Of a stretch of 36,721 bases of DNA, positions 1 through 8,704 are shown one piece after another. The stretch covers positions 1 through 36,721 of the forward strand of contig CAJUDH010000026.1 of the NCBI GenBank assembly GCA_910584845.1, in the 5' to 3' direction. The stretch comes from an uncultured Lachnospiraceae bacterium. Lineage in GTDB: Bacteria > Bacillota > Clostridia > Lachnospirales > Lachnospiraceae. Below the pieces are notes generated by a model, which was given only the letters and a program-made list of their open reading frames with translations, was not told the origin of the DNA and made no database searches. Position numbers and translations under genes: made by a program. Every line of letters begins with the position of its first letter. The first letter of the stretch is position 1.

Positions 1-256
1 AAACACTTTTAGCAGCATTACGCATATCATAATAGCGTAAAGTTACCTTAACATCACTACGGTTTACGGTATTATCCACCTTGCCTACAGAAGATGCCGG
101 CATAACTGCATCATCATATTGCCAGCCGGAAGCCGTAGCCGGAGCACGAGCACGGGAAGTATTGGAAGGCGTTGCCGGGGACGCACGGGCGGGGAAAACA
201 AGAAGCACCGCCAAGGCCATAACCAAGGCAAACGTCGATATAGCATTTTTTTTCAT
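1..256 (-). CDS. Partial secreted protein (N-terminus only)
   Basis: An open frame runs from an ATG at 256 off the left edge of the window (85 codons visible). The start is supported by an AAGGGGG ribosome binding site at 265-271. The first ~26 residues form a typical Sec signal peptide: a basic start (MKKN), a hydrophobic core and an A-x-A type end near ARA. After it comes a Ser/Thr/Pro/Ala-rich stretch and then a more ordered, charged segment. I do not recognise the family. It is probably an exported or cell-wall protein; the rest lies outside the window. Confidence 0.6.
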   Translation of the reverse strand, partial: MKKNAISTFALVMALAVLLVFPARASPATPSNTSRARAPATASGWQYDDAVMPASSVGKVDNTVNRSDVKVTLRYYDMRNAAKSV

Positions 257-316
257 AAAAAAAACCCCCTTGTTGAAATAAGGAAGCAACTGTAATATAA
301 TATTAACTTATAACCC

Positions 317-373
317 AAAAAGCGGCCTCCAACTATTCGTTAAAGTATTCTTTCGCGAATAATTAGAAGCCGC
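317..373 (-). terminator. Imperfect hairpin with U-tract, minus strand
   Basis: An inverted repeat pairs 322-339 with 356-373 (GCGGC/GCCGC at the base, ATTCG/CGAAT near the loop, three mismatches). On the minus strand it is followed by TTTTT (317-321). It lies downstream of the LCP gene and upstream of the secreted-protein gene, so it probably ends the LCP transcript. Confidence 0.5.
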
Positions 374-704
374 CCTACTATTGCAGTGAAATGCCCCCAC
401 CCTTTGGTTGGCCTGGTTTTGGTACAATCGTGCCAGGCTATGCAACGGTACCCCTATTGCCCGCCTGGCCTATATGCGCGCTACGCCCGTGCCGGGTAAT
501 ACCCACCCATGCCGGGCGGGCGCAACGCCGAAAAATGGCCCTAAACGAAGCTTTTCCAACCTGCAACATTTACATGCCGTACGGGCTCAAGTATCGCGGC
601 TGCAAAGATAAGGGAATATTTTGGGGGACAAATACCGTTACGGGCTGGTTAGCGCCGTGACCGGGCTTGTTGTCAATCGAATTCACCCCTCCCTTGCAGG
701 TACC
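374..704. other. Gene-poor spacer after the LCP gene
   Basis: This is about 330 bases of G/C-rich sequence with many GCCGGG/CCCGGC-like runs. Open frames exist on both strands, but none has a convincing start, ribosome binding site or recognisable protein. A 38-codon GTG frame on the minus strand ending near 542 is possible but unsupported. It may be eroded coding sequence or an untranslated trailer. Confidence 0.3.
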
Positions 705-2363
705 TTATTGTGCATTTTGCCCGGGGCCTTCCAATACGGCGTTAGGCTGGCCGGATGGCTGCCCCGACGGATGTGTGCCAGGTCCGCCACCATCCCCTGC
801 CGGAACATCTGCCCCTCCAGGCCCGCTTACCGGGCCGTTGTTTTTTTCGTCAGGCAGATTCCCGCCAGGTGGGTTTCCCCCAGGCCCAGGATTGGTTTCC
901 GGGATTTGGTTTTCTTCAATGGATGTAGGTTCATTGTTTTCTGAGGGTGCTGTTGTCAACGGAGGGGCATCCTCATTTTCAGAATCCTCATTTTCAACAG
1001 GTTCGGGCATTTCTTCGGGACTTTCTTTTGAGGGTTCATTTTGGCCATCTTCCGGATCGCTGCCTTTGGATTCGATAGGATCCCCTTGCGGATCACTACT
1101 ACTGCCTTCCGGCGGCTTCTGCCCGTTTTGCGTAGCCTTTTCTGCCGTATCCGGGTTATTGCCCATATTGCCCTCTGCGCCTACGTTTTTACCGCTTTCT
1201 GTGTCCTTACCAGGTTCGTAAAGGCCGCTGTCTTCTGCAATTTTTTTGCTGATGTTTTTTACCGTCCATGAAGGGGTGAACTGTGTATCGTCATATAAAA
1301 AGGCATGGAGCTGAATCACATTGCTTTCTAATGTAGTGGGGATCACACAGTCTTTTTTGCCAATGTTCATTTCTGAATGGGAAAAAGGGAACCCTGAGGT
1401 CTGGCCTATGTAATACTTTTTGACGTCTTTTGCCATAACTAACACATCATCCACTCCTACACTAGTGGAAATTTGCGGAAATACCGTTCCTACCAGAATC
1501 CGTAACGTATTAAAATCTGCCTGTTTTGCTTTTTCCATGGCAAGGCCCAATACTTTTCTTTGGCGTTCCGTCCGGTTAAAATCTGTGTCCATAAGGCGCA
1601 GCCTGGCATAAGCCACAGCCTGTACCCCGTCTAAATGGTTCATCCCGCCATGTTCCAAATGTGTGGAAGCAACGCCGGTAGATTCTACGGTTTCTGTGAT
1701 AAAAGAATTAATATAGGCAAATTCTTTTTCCGTAATTTCTAAATCAATACCGCCGAGGATATTAATGGCTTCGGCAATAGATTTCCAGTTAAATGTGGCA
1801 TAATCTTCTATGTGCAAGTCCAAATTTTCTTTTAGGGCTTCTCCGGCCTGTTCACGGCCCCCCAGTAAATAAGCCGCGTTTATCTTGTTATAATTCCCTT
1901 CCTGGTCTATTTTTAGGTACGTATCGCGAAAGACCGAAGCCAGGCGGATTTCCCCGGTCTTCCTGTTTATGCTGCAAAGGATCTGTACGTCTGCCAAAGC
2001 CCCTTTGCCAACGTTGCCGTCACGGGAATCCACACCATAGACAGCAATCGTCCAATAGCCATCTTCCCGGCTCTTTTTAAACAAGAACAATCCGCCTACA
2101 AGCGCTACGAAAAACAGGATCCACATACAAAATTTTGTTTTTCTGTGTTTCCTTTTCTTATGTACATATCCACGGGTATTTTTACGTCTGTGCGGCATAT
2201 TTAAATCCTCAATTTCAAAATCATCTTCTTTTTCATAGGCTTTTGCACGCCTGTGCCCTTGTGGCCTGGAAACCGGCGTAGTATGCTGAGGGTTTTTCTT
2301 CCGCTGTGCCCTTGCGTACATCCGGTCTATTTCATCTTCATAAGAACCTTCTCTGTTTTTCAT
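705..2363 (-). CDS. LCP (LytR-CpsA-Psr) family cell-wall ligase
   Basis: LCP enzymes transfer undecaprenyl-linked glycopolymers (teichoic acid-like or capsular) to peptidoglycan on the outer face of the membrane. The 552-residue protein has a basic cytoplasmic tail (1-77), one membrane segment (about 78-95) and an LCP domain (about 103-330). The domain shows the family motifs YGVDSR, SVFRDTYL, KINAAYLLGG and the Arg-rich NRTERQRKVL. The tail from about 400 on is Asp/Glu/Pro/Gly-rich and probably disordered. I chose the ATG at 2363 because GGAGG sits 5 bases upstream; an upstream in-frame ATG at 2417 lacks this. A weak TATAGT -10 is at 2416-2421. In relatives an LCP gene often lies between yqeK and rsfS; here glmS separates it from that cluster. 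Confidence 0.85.
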   Translation of the reverse strand: MKNREGSYEDEIDRMYARAQRKKNPQHTTPVSRPQGHRRAKAYEKEDDFEIEDLNMPHRRKNTRGYVHKKRKHRKTKFCMWILFFVALVGGLFLFKKSREDGYWTIAVYGVDSRDGNVGKGALADVQILCSINRKTGEIRLASVFRDTYLKIDQEGNYNKINAAYLLGGREQAGEALKENLDLHIEDYATFNWKSIAEAINILGGIDLEITEKEFAYINSFITETVESTGVASTHLEHGGMNHLDGVQAVAYARLRLMDTDFNRTERQRKVLGLAMEKAKQADFNTLRILVGTVFPQISTSVGVDDVLVMAKDVKKYYIGQTSGFPFSHSEMNIGKKDCVIPTTLESNVIQLHAFLYDDTQFTPSWTVKNISKKIAEDSGLYEPGKDTESGKNVGAEGNMGNNPDTAEKATQNGQKPPEGSSSDPQGDPIESKGSDPEDGQNEPSKESPEEMPEPVENEDSENEDAPPLTTAPSENNEPTSIEENQIPETNPGPGGNPPGGNLPDEKNNGPVSGPGGADVPAGDGGGPGTHPSGQPSGQPNAVLEGPGQNAQ

Positions 2364-2512
2364 GATTTCCTCCATCTTGTGCGGTTTTTGGAATGGTACG
2401 CCGCTAAACAGTAACACTATATCACAAATGAAAAAGGAAAAACAGAGATAAGTTTTAAAATTTTCTTTAAAAATATCACAGATTTATAAAGAAATAAGAA
2501 AGAAAGCGGGAA

Positions 2513-2541
2513 TTGACGAATTTCTTGTCATAAGCTATAAT
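2513..2541 (+). promoter_or_regulatory. SigA promoter of glmS
   Basis: TTGACG (2513-2518) and TATAAT (2536-2541) are separated by exactly 17 bases. Transcription should start near 2548, giving a leader of about 58 bases before the glmS ATG. Confidence 0.8.
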
Positions 2542-2605
2542 AGGTCAAATACCTTGCGGAAAGCCATAAGAATTAAATATGCATTAATTTAGAGGAGAGA
2601 AAATT

Positions 2606-4432
2606 ATGTGTGGAATAATCGGATATACAGGGCCATTGGAAGCCCAGAAAATTTTACTGGAAGGTTTAGCCGGTTTGGAATACAGGGGCTATGACAGTGC
2701 CGGCATCGCCCTTTGCATGGAGGATTCCCATATTTATTTGGCAAAAAAGGCGGGAAAGGTAAAAAATTTAAAAGAATATTGCGAGCAGCAGGTTACCATA
2801 TCTTCCCACAGTGGCATTGGCCATACCCGCTGGGCCACCCATGGGGGCGTCAGCGATATGAACGCCCATCCCCACCGTGCCGGTAAGGTAACATTGATCC
2901 ACAACGGGATTATTGAAAATTACCATGCCTTAACAGAACAATTCCATGTTCAAGATAAATTGGTATCACAAACGGACAGCGAGGTGGCGGCACATATTTT
3001 GGATCAATTATATGAAAACGACCCCCTGGTAGCCATCCGGAAACTTGCTTCCTTATTGGAAGGCTCATATGGATTTTGTATCATGTTTGAAGACCAGCCT
3101 GGGGCAATTTATGCCATCCGCAACGTAAGCCCCCTGGTAGCCGCCGCGACCCATTCCGGTTCCCTTATTGCTTCTGATTTGACGGCCCTGATCCCCTATA
3201 CCCGGGAATATTTCGTTGTGCCGGAACAGCGTATCGTAAAGCTTACCCCTTATAAAGTCCATGTATATAATTTAGATGATACTTTTAGCAAAAATTATCC
3301 GGAGATCATGACGGTTAACTGGAATATGGATGCCGCCATGAAAAACGGCTTTCCCCATTTTATGTTAAAAGAAATCCATGAACAGCCAGAAGCCATGCAA
3401 AATACGATACTGCCCCGGGTCAACAAAGGGGTTCCCGATTTCAGCGACGACGGCATTCCGGACGAAATTTTTGAAAACTGCAACCAAGTACAGATTATTG
3501 CCTGTGGTACTGCCATGCATGCAGGTATGGTAGCCAGGGCTATCCTTCAGCCAGTACTGCGCATTCCCATTTCCGTATCAGTCGCTTCCGAATTCCGGTA
3601 CGAAGAACCGCTTATTGATAAAAATACTTTGGCTATCATTATATCCCAATCAGGCGAGACCATTGACACATTAGCGGCGTTACGCCTGGCACATCAGTGC
3701 GGATCCACTACATTGGCTGTAGTGAATGTGAAAGGGTCTACCATAGCCAGGGAAAGCGATTACGTGTTTTATACCCACGCAGGCCCGGAAATAGCCGTAG
3801 CCAGTACCAAGGCATACTCGGTACAGTTGGCGGCCCTTTATATGATCGGGTGCCGTATGGCGCTGGTAAGGGGGAAATATACCAAACAAGATGCCTGCGG
3901 ATTCCTGGCACAACTGTTGGATGCCATCCCCGCTATGGAAACGATTATTGGCCGTAAAGAACAAATCAAAAAGGCTGCTGCCCATATTATCCAAAGCCCG
4001 GACGCTTTTTTTATTGGCCGTGGGCTGGATTATGCATTTTCACTGGAAGGCGCCTTAAAACTAAAGGAAATTTCCTATATCCATTCGGAAGCCTATGCTG
4101 CAGGGGAATTAAAACATGGTACAATCGCTTTAATTTCGGATCATGTGCCAGTGATCGCAATTGCCACCCAACAACACGTATATGCGAAAACAATTTCCAA
4201 TATCCGGGAGGTGAAAGCAAGAGGCGCATTTATTATATTGTTGGTTAAAGAAAATGCTGTTGTGGACAGTGAGTTGGCAGATATTCAGCTTCGGATTCCA
4301 AATGTGGGCGATCCTTTTACTGTTTTTCCCATTGCCGTCGCGCTTCAGCTTATTGCTTACTATGCATCTTTGGCCAAAAATTTAAATGTGGACCAGCCAA
4401 GGAACCTGGCTAAATCGGTTACGGTAGAATAG
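2606..4432 (+). CDS. glmS: Glutamine-fructose-6-phosphate aminotransferase
   Basis: Catalyses fructose-6-phosphate + glutamine to glucosamine-6-phosphate + glutamate, the committed step to UDP-GlcNAc for peptidoglycan. The 608-residue length is normal. The N-terminus MCGIIGYTG places the catalytic Cys directly after Met; the class II amidotransferase domain spans about 1-225 with HTRWATHG and HNGIIENY motifs. Two SIS domains follow (ACGTAMHAG and SQSGETIDT in the first, EGALKLKEISY in the second), and the protein ends in the conserved NLAKSVTVE. An AGAGGAGAG ribosome binding site precedes the ATG. The leader is too short to hold a glmS ribozyme, so regulation here must differ from that of Bacillus. 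The next-door LCP gene is also a cell-wall gene, transcribed divergently. Confidence 0.97.
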   Translation: MCGIIGYTGPLEAQKILLEGLAGLEYRGYDSAGIALCMEDSHIYLAKKAGKVKNLKEYCEQQVTISSHSGIGHTRWATHGGVSDMNAHPHRAGKVTLIHNGIIENYHALTEQFHVQDKLVSQTDSEVAAHILDQLYENDPLVAIRKLASLLEGSYGFCIMFEDQPGAIYAIRNVSPLVAAATHSGSLIASDLTALIPYTREYFVVPEQRIVKLTPYKVHVYNLDDTFSKNYPEIMTVNWNMDAAMKNGFPHFMLKEIHEQPEAMQNTILPRVNKGVPDFSDDGIPDEIFENCNQVQIIACGTAMHAGMVARAILQPVLRIPISVSVASEFRYEEPLIDKNTLAIIISQSGETIDTLAALRLAHQCGSTTLAVVNVKGSTIARESDYVFYTHAGPEIAVASTKAYSVQLAALYMIGCRMALVRGKYTKQDACGFLAQLLDAIPAMETIIGRKEQIKKAAAHIIQSPDAFFIGRGLDYAFSLEGALKLKEISYIHSEAYAAGELKHGTIALISDHVPVIAIATQQHVYAKTISNIREVKARGAFIILLVKENAVVDSELADIQLRIPNVGDPFTVFPIAVALQLIAYYASLAKNLNVDQPRNLAKSVTVE

Positions 4433-4479
4433 CCCGTAAGACAGGGATGCATGGTATGGAGGCCAGATAAAACATTTGT

Positions 4480-4500
4480 TGACATAACATTTTTATGTCA
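4480..4500 (+). terminator. Hairpin downstream of glmS
   Basis: TGACATAA (4480-4487) and TTATGTCA (4493-4500) form a perfect 8-bp stem with a 5-base loop, about 50 bases after glmS. The downstream T-tract is weak (TCTT), so termination efficiency is uncertain. Confidence 0.4.
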
Positions 4501-4583
4501 TCTTAAAACGAACCCGGAATGCTACCGGCGTTCTGCCACATGGTTTCAGGCACTGTCTGCCCGGAAACGTTTTGGCTTGTTAA

Positions 4584-4612
4584 ATGGGCTGTGCAGCCAG
4601 TGCACAGCCCAT
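4584..4612. terminator. Strong 12-bp hairpin between convergent glmS and rsfS
   Basis: ATGGGCTGTGCA (4584-4595) pairs perfectly with TGCACAGCCCAT (4601-4612) around a 5-base loop. It lies just downstream of rsfS on the minus strand and downstream of glmS on the plus strand. Neither side has a long U-tract, so it may end transcripts weakly or protect 3' ends from both directions. Confidence 0.5.
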
Positions 4613-4626
4613 CAAAAAATTTCCCT

Positions 4627-4980
4627 TCATTGGAACTCTTCTGCATCCATGATTTTACCATCCCTCCAAATCCGTTCCAAATCATAGAAGAGACGGTCTT
4701 CTTTACAGAATACATGGACAATAATATCACGATAATCCATCAAAATCCAATTGCCGCTTTGATAACCCTCAATCTGTTTTGGCGAATGGCCGGCTCTCCC
4801 CAAAACCTCTTCCACATTATCCGTCATAGCCTGAACCTGTTTGGCGTTGGCGCCGCTCGCAATGATAAAATAATCAGCCAACACGGATACCTCACGGATA
4901 TCAATGATCCGGATGTCTTCTCCCTTTTTATCCGCCAACGCCTGAATAGCCAATGTTACCATTTCCTTCGATTGATCCAT
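4627..4980 (-). CDS. rsfS: Ribosomal silencing factor RsfS
   Basis: RsfS (Iojap/DUF143 family) binds L14 on the 50S subunit and blocks subunit joining in starvation. The 117-residue length fits. Family features are the IIDIRE.SVLADYFIIASG stretch near residues 22-43, a W-(I/V)-L-(M/L)-D motif (NWILMDYRDIIVHVF) near 78-92, and the YDLERIW ending. An AAAGGAGAG ribosome binding site lies about 9 bases before the ATG. It is the last gene of the minus-strand cluster, 35 bases after yqeK. Confidence 0.93.
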   Translation of the reverse strand: MDQSKEMVTLAIQALADKKGEDIRIIDIREVSVLADYFIIASGANAKQVQAMTDNVEEVLGRAGHSPKQIEGYQSGNWILMDYRDIIVHVFCKEDRLFYDLERIWRDGKIMDAEEFQ

Positions 4981-5015
4981 CTGCCTTCTCTCCTTTCCCC
5001 GTTTGAGTCGGTTAC

Positions 5016-5630
5016 TTATACTTTTGATGTGATCCGAAAACTTTTCTGACGTGTAAGTTCTTCAAAAAAATCATAGGCCTGTTGTGTTAAAGGGTCAATA
5101 CTGGTATTCTTCCGTTTCAAATACGTCAATGTCCCCGCCAGGATTTCATACATGGCCTGATCCAGATCCTGGTATGCTAAATGGCGCATTTGTCCTAGGT
5201 TGGATGCCTTTGCCCGCCGGGGTTCAATATAATCGGCGATATAAAGAATTTTATCCAGCATGCCCATCCACGGTTTACCTGTGGTATGGCAACGGATAGC
5301 CGAAAGGATTTCCTCATCATGAATACCGAACTTATGTTCTGCCATCCACGCGCCATATTTGGCATGGATGACTGCCGGAGCCTTTAGCTCCCCTTCGGTT
5401 AAAGTAATATTGTGCTTATGGCATTTGACAATCAGCTCATTGTCCCCATACCTCTTGGCACAGTCATGAAGCAGCCCTGCCAGCTCGGCCCTGTGCAAGT
5501 CATACCCGTATCGCATGGCCAATGCCATGCAGGTATAAGATACGCTCAAAGAGTGTTCATAACGCATAGGGTCCAATTTGGATTTCAATTGTTTACGATA
5601 GGTGATAACCTGTTCGTCAATCGTGATCAT
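5016..5630 (-). CDS. yqeK: HD-domain Ap4A hydrolase / NAD metabolism protein YqeK
   Basis: YqeK-family HD proteins hydrolyse diadenosine tetraphosphate symmetrically to ADP. The 204-residue protein has the HD-domain metal ligands in order: His26 (MRYEHSLSV), His55-Asp56 (GLLHDCAK), a His near residue 89 (PAVIHAKYG) and later His/Asp residues. CCAGGAG lies 8 bases upstream of the ATG. The neighbour nadD is 73 bases upstream; the two genes are linked in most Firmicutes. Confidence 0.92.
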   Translation of the reverse strand: MITIDEQVITYRKQLKSKLDPMRYEHSLSVSYTCMALAMRYGYDLHRAELAGLLHDCAKRYGDNELIVKCHKHNITLTEGELKAPAVIHAKYGAWMAEHKFGIHDEEILSAIRCHTTGKPWMGMLDKILYIADYIEPRRAKASNLGQMRHLAYQDLDQAMYEILAGTLTYLKRKNTSIDPLTQQAYDFFEELTRQKSFRITSKV

Positions 5631-5703
5631 GTCTCTCGCTCCTGGTTCAAGTCTTCATCGAATGATTGTAAACACTTCTGTTGCTTCCTAATAAAAATAC
5701 TTT

Positions 5704-6318
5704 TTAAGGCCCGGTTTGGTAGAGCCCATGAGATACAATATACTCTTCTACACATTTTGGCACATAAGAAAGTATCTTTTTTCCACTGGCTTCCATTTTT
5801 CGCAGCTCTCCGGAAGATATATCCACCTCTTGGCAATGGAGCAGACGTACATCTGCATGATATTGCTGTTTCAAATATGCGATTTGCCCTTCTATGGGAC
5901 GGTGGGATTTCTCGTACTCCCGGTTGGCTACCAACACAATAGCCCTCTCCAAAACTTCAGCCGGATGGTACCATTTTTCAATTTGATAAAGGGAATCTGC
6001 TCCAACAATAAAGTAAAAACGATGTTTGGGATATTCTTGGTGCAGCAGTTGTAATGTCTGGGCCGTATATGTGTTTCCGGGACGCTGTATTTCAAAATCA
6101 GAACAATAAAAAAAAGGGAATTTTTTAATGGCCAGCTGAACCATCGCAACGCGGTCTTTCACATCCGTCACTTTATGGTCTTTTTTGTGTGGCGGCGTTC
6201 CCGACGGCATAAACCATATTTGATCCAGCTTGTATTCTTCATATGCTTGTTTTCCCAAAAGGAGGTGGCCGTTATGAATCGGGTCAAAAGTGCCTCCCAT
6301 GATTCCGATTTCAGCCAT
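5704..6318 (-). CDS. nadD: Nicotinate-nucleotide adenylyltransferase
   Basis: Joins nicotinate mononucleotide and ATP to deamido-NAD in NAD synthesis. The 204-residue protein carries the nucleotidyltransferase signature GGTFDPIHNGHL (8-19) and the C-terminal ISSGELR motif (the family usually has ISS-T-x-(I/L)-R). AGGAGGTG lies 8 bases before the ATG. The gene is 13 bases downstream of yhbY and belongs to the obgE-yhbY-nadD-yqeK-rsfS run. Confidence 0.95.
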   Translation of the reverse strand: MAEIGIMGGTFDPIHNGHLLLGKQAYEEYKLDQIWFMPSGTPPHKKDHKVTDVKDRVAMVQLAIKKFPFFYCSDFEIQRPGNTYTAQTLQLLHQEYPKHRFYFIVGADSLYQIEKWYHPAEVLERAIVLVANREYEKSHRPIEGQIAYLKQQYHADVRLLHCQEVDISSGELRKMEASGKKILSYVPKCVEEYIVSHGLYQTGP

Positions 6319-6331
6319 GGCGCCACACCTC

Positions 6332-6628
6332 CTAACTTGGCAATTGGATTTTGCGCTTCTTCTCCTCTTTCGCCTGCTTGTACAACACGATTTTCCTTCC
6401 GATCACCTGCACTACCTCAGCATGGGTACGTTCTGCCAAGGTCTGGGCCATAGCCCGTCCGTCTTCCAGGCAATTTTTTAATATAGTAATTTTAACCAAT
6501 TCCCGTGCTTCCAGGGCTTCGCTGACAGCGGAAGTTACCTCTGGCGTCAGGCCGGCTTTTCCAATCTGAAAAATTGGTTCCGTAGTCATGGCTATCCCTT
6601 TCAGGTAGGACCTTTGTTTACTTGTCAT
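6332..6628 (-). CDS. yhbY: YhbY family RNA-binding protein (CRM domain)
   Basis: Small CRS1-YhbY domain protein that associates with pre-50S ribosomal subunits. The N-terminal LTSKQRSYLKGIA-like start (here MTSKQRSYLKG), the IGKAGLT loop (the GxxG RNA-binding turn) and the later VQVIGRKIVLYK strand are all present. I prefer the ATG at 6628 (98 residues): GGGGAG lies 6 bases upstream of it but directly abuts the alternative ATG at 6634. The gap to obgE is 12 bases. Confidence 0.93.
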   Translation of the reverse strand: MTSKQRSYLKGIAMTTEPIFQIGKAGLTPEVTSAVSEALEARELVKITILKNCLEDGRAMAQTLAERTHAEVVQVIGRKIVLYKQAKEEKKRKIQLPS

Positions 6629-6640
6629 ATCCATCTCCCC

Positions 6641-7924
6641 TTATTTGTAATAGTCAAATGCCAGCCCATACATGCGCACCGTGTCGCCTTCCTGAATGCC
6701 GGCTGCCTCCAAGTCGTCTAATATCCCGTTTTCTTTCAGGAATTTTTGGAAAAATTGGAACCCTTTTTCTGATTCCAGGTTCGTATAGCCAAGCATCTTT
6801 TCGATTCTGGGGCCCTCCACTACAAAAACCCCATCTTCGCCCTGCTCTACGGTGTAAGGTAAATTTCGGTCGCCTGCATATATGATTTCAAATTCTTTCG
6901 GAAAAATAATGGGCTCCGGATCTACCGTGCTTAACAATTCATACACCGAATACAGCAATTCCCGCACCCCTTTTCCTGTCACTGCAGAGATAGGAAATAC
7001 ACGGATCCCCATAGGCTCAAATTCTTTGCATAGTTTTTCTACCGGGTTTTCGTCCCCCGGATAAACGGTATCCATTTTATTGGCGGCAATCACCATAGGA
7101 CGTTTTAACAGGGCAGGATTATAACTTTCCAGTTCGGCATGGATTGTCCGGATATCGGCTACAGGATCCCTCCCTTCCGTGCCTGCGGCATCCACCACAT
7201 GGATTAACACCTTCGTGCGTTCAATATGGCGCAAAAAATCATGCCCCAGCCCGATCCCCTGGGAGGCGCCTTCAATTAATCCCGGAATATCCGCCATTAC
7301 AAAACCGGCGCTTCCATCTAAGTCTACAACGCCGAGATGGGGGGTCAAGGTAGTGAAATGGTAATTGGCGATCTTTGGCTGGGCATTGGATACCCGGGAA
7401 AGCAACGTGGACTTGCCGACATTGGGAAACCCCACCAGGCCCACGTCCGCAATCACCTTCAATTCCAACTGTACCCACATTTCATGGCCCGGTTGGCCTG
7501 GCTGGGCATATTTGGGGGCCTGCATGGTAGCCGTGGCAAAATTCATGTTGCCCAGCCCTCCTTTGCCTCCACGCAGGATCACTTCCCTCCGGTTGCTACC
7601 GGACATATCCGCGATTACCTTGCCGCTTTCGAAATCTTTAATAACCGTCCCCTCCGGGACTTTGACAACCAGGCTTTCCCCATTAGCGCCATGGCAGCGT
7701 TTTTTTCTGCCGGGTTCCCCGTCCCGTGCCACATATTTGCGCACATGGCGGAAATCCGTCAATGTGTTGAGGCCAGAATCTACTTCAAAAATAATATCGC
7801 CGCCTCGTCCGCCGTCTCCTCCGTCCGGACCGCCTGCAGGTACATACAATTCCCGGCGGAAGCTTACGTGGCCGTCTCCTCCTTTGCCGGATTTAATAAA
7901 AACTTTTGCCCTGTCTGCAAACAT
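6641..7924 (-). CDS. obgE: Obg family GTPase
   Basis: Essential GTPase that acts in late 50S assembly and in the growth/stringent response. The 427-residue protein has the glycine-rich Obg fold (about 1-158, with GGPDGGDGGRGG), a G domain with G1 GFPNVGKS (165-172), G3 DIPGLIEGA and G4 NKMD, and the C-terminal OCT domain found in Gram-positive Obg. Only a weak AAAGGA site is visible upstream of the ATG. A terminator sits between this gene and rpmA, so it may have its own weak promoter or depend on read-through. Confidence 0.96.
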   Translation of the reverse strand: MFADRAKVFIKSGKGGDGHVSFRRELYVPAGGPDGGDGGRGGDIIFEVDSGLNTLTDFRHVRKYVARDGEPGRKKRCHGANGESLVVKVPEGTVIKDFESGKVIADMSGSNRREVILRGGKGGLGNMNFATATMQAPKYAQPGQPGHEMWVQLELKVIADVGLVGFPNVGKSTLLSRVSNAQPKIANYHFTTLTPHLGVVDLDGSAGFVMADIPGLIEGASQGIGLGHDFLRHIERTKVLIHVVDAAGTEGRDPVADIRTIHAELESYNPALLKRPMVIAANKMDTVYPGDENPVEKLCKEFEPMGIRVFPISAVTGKGVRELLYSVYELLSTVDPEPIIFPKEFEIIYAGDRNLPYTVEQGEDGVFVVEGPRIEKMLGYTNLESEKGFQFFQKFLKENGILDDLEAAGIQEGDTVRMYGLAFDYYK

Positions 7925-8023
7925 TTATGATACCTGTCCTTTCCATCAATACCCCATCCATGCCAGGACCGGCCCGTCCATCCGCCGGATATTGTCCTGA
8001 TAGCCGTTTGGCAACAATGGTGG

Positions 8024-8058
8024 AAAAAAGGCTTCATACCTGGTGTCAGTATGAAGCC
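8024..8058 (-). terminator. Intrinsic terminator after rpmA
   Basis: GGCTTCATAC (8030-8039) pairs perfectly with GTATGAAGCC (8049-8058) over a 9-base loop. On the minus strand the stem is followed immediately by TTTTTT (8024-8029). This is a canonical rho-independent terminator closing the rplU-prp-rpmA transcript. Confidence 0.9.
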
Positions 8059-8069
8059 CGTCAGCCAAA

Positions 8070-8360
8070 TTACTCATTGATTGTTTTCGGGTAAACAGAA
8101 ACCTGCTTTCTGTCTCTGCCCTTTCTCTCAAATCTCACAATGCCGTCCGCTCTGGCATACAAAGTATCATCGCCGCCCCGGCCTACGTTCAGGCCTGGAT
8201 GGATTTTTGTCCCCCGCTGCCGGTAAAGGATATTGCCGGCTAAAACGAACTGGCCGTCCGCCCTTTTGGCACCAAGCCTCTTAGACTCGGAATCCCTGCC
8301 GTTTTTCGTGGAACCGACGCCCTTTTTGTGAGCGAATAACTGAAGGTTCATCTGAAACAT
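8070..8360 (-). CDS. rpmA: 50S ribosomal protein L27 with cleavable N-terminus
   Basis: L27 reaches towards the peptidyl-transferase centre. The 96-residue protein carries the KRLGAKRADGQFVLAGNILYRQRGTKIHPG core. Its start reads MFQMNLQLFAHKKG: this is the Firmicutes/Fusobacteria-type extension that the protease Prp removes between Phe9 and Ala10. The prp gene lies 3 bases upstream. AAGGAGGTG is positioned for the ATG at 8360. Confidence 0.97.
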   Translation of the reverse strand: MFQMNLQLFAHKKGVGSTKNGRDSESKRLGAKRADGQFVLAGNILYRQRGTKIHPGLNVGRGGDDTLYARADGIVRFERKGRDRKQVSVYPKTINE

Positions 8361-8363
8361 GGC

Positions 8364-8702
8364 TTACACCTCCTTAAAGCAGATTTTTATATAAGGTTCT
8401 CCATAAGCTTCCTCAATATTCAAAAGCCCGAATACCAAGGAATTTATAAGGAGAGTTGCTTTTGTACTGATACGGTTTTGAAACCGGAAACGGAACACGC
8501 CGTCTTTTTCTTTTATTCTGACAGCAAACCGGTCATGGGTAAAATGCTCTATGCTATTTACCGTATTTAATGTCAAAGCCGATACGGCAGCACATACCAG
8601 CTCCTGCCCCTCTATCGGGTTTTCGGCAAAGCCCGCATGCCCTGACATGCCAATCCCTACATAACGGTGCCTGGAATTGACCAATACCGTCACATTAATC
8701 AT
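8364..8702 (-). CDS. prp: Ribosomal-processing cysteine protease Prp
   Basis: Cleaves the N-terminal extension of L27; essential in Staphylococcus aureus. The 112-residue protein shows the catalytic His in MSGHAGFA (His22) and the catalytic Cys in ELVCAAVSAL (Cys37). The His-Cys gap is slightly longer than in the S. aureus enzyme. There is no good ribosome binding site; the ATG starts 2 bases after the rplU stop, so translation is probably coupled. Confidence 0.93.
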   Translation of the reverse strand: MINVTVLVNSRHRYVGIGMSGHAGFAENPIEGQELVCAAVSALTLNTVNSIEHFTHDRFAVRIKEKDGVFRFRFQNRISTKATLLINSLVFGLLNIEEAYGEPYIKICFKEV

Positions 8703-8704
8703 AA

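Noticed and set aside
621..1221. Plus-strand open frames opposite the LCP tail
   Set aside because: They are Pro/Ser/Gly-rich mirror translations of the repetitive acidic tail on the other strand.
2542..2605. glmS ribozyme upstream of glmS
   Set aside because: The leader from the predicted start is only about 58 bases and lacks the conserved ribozyme core; the ribozyme needs well over 100 bases.
7337..8000. Plus-strand open frames opposite obgE
   Set aside because: No ribosome binding site or family; obgE on the other strand explains the sequence fully.
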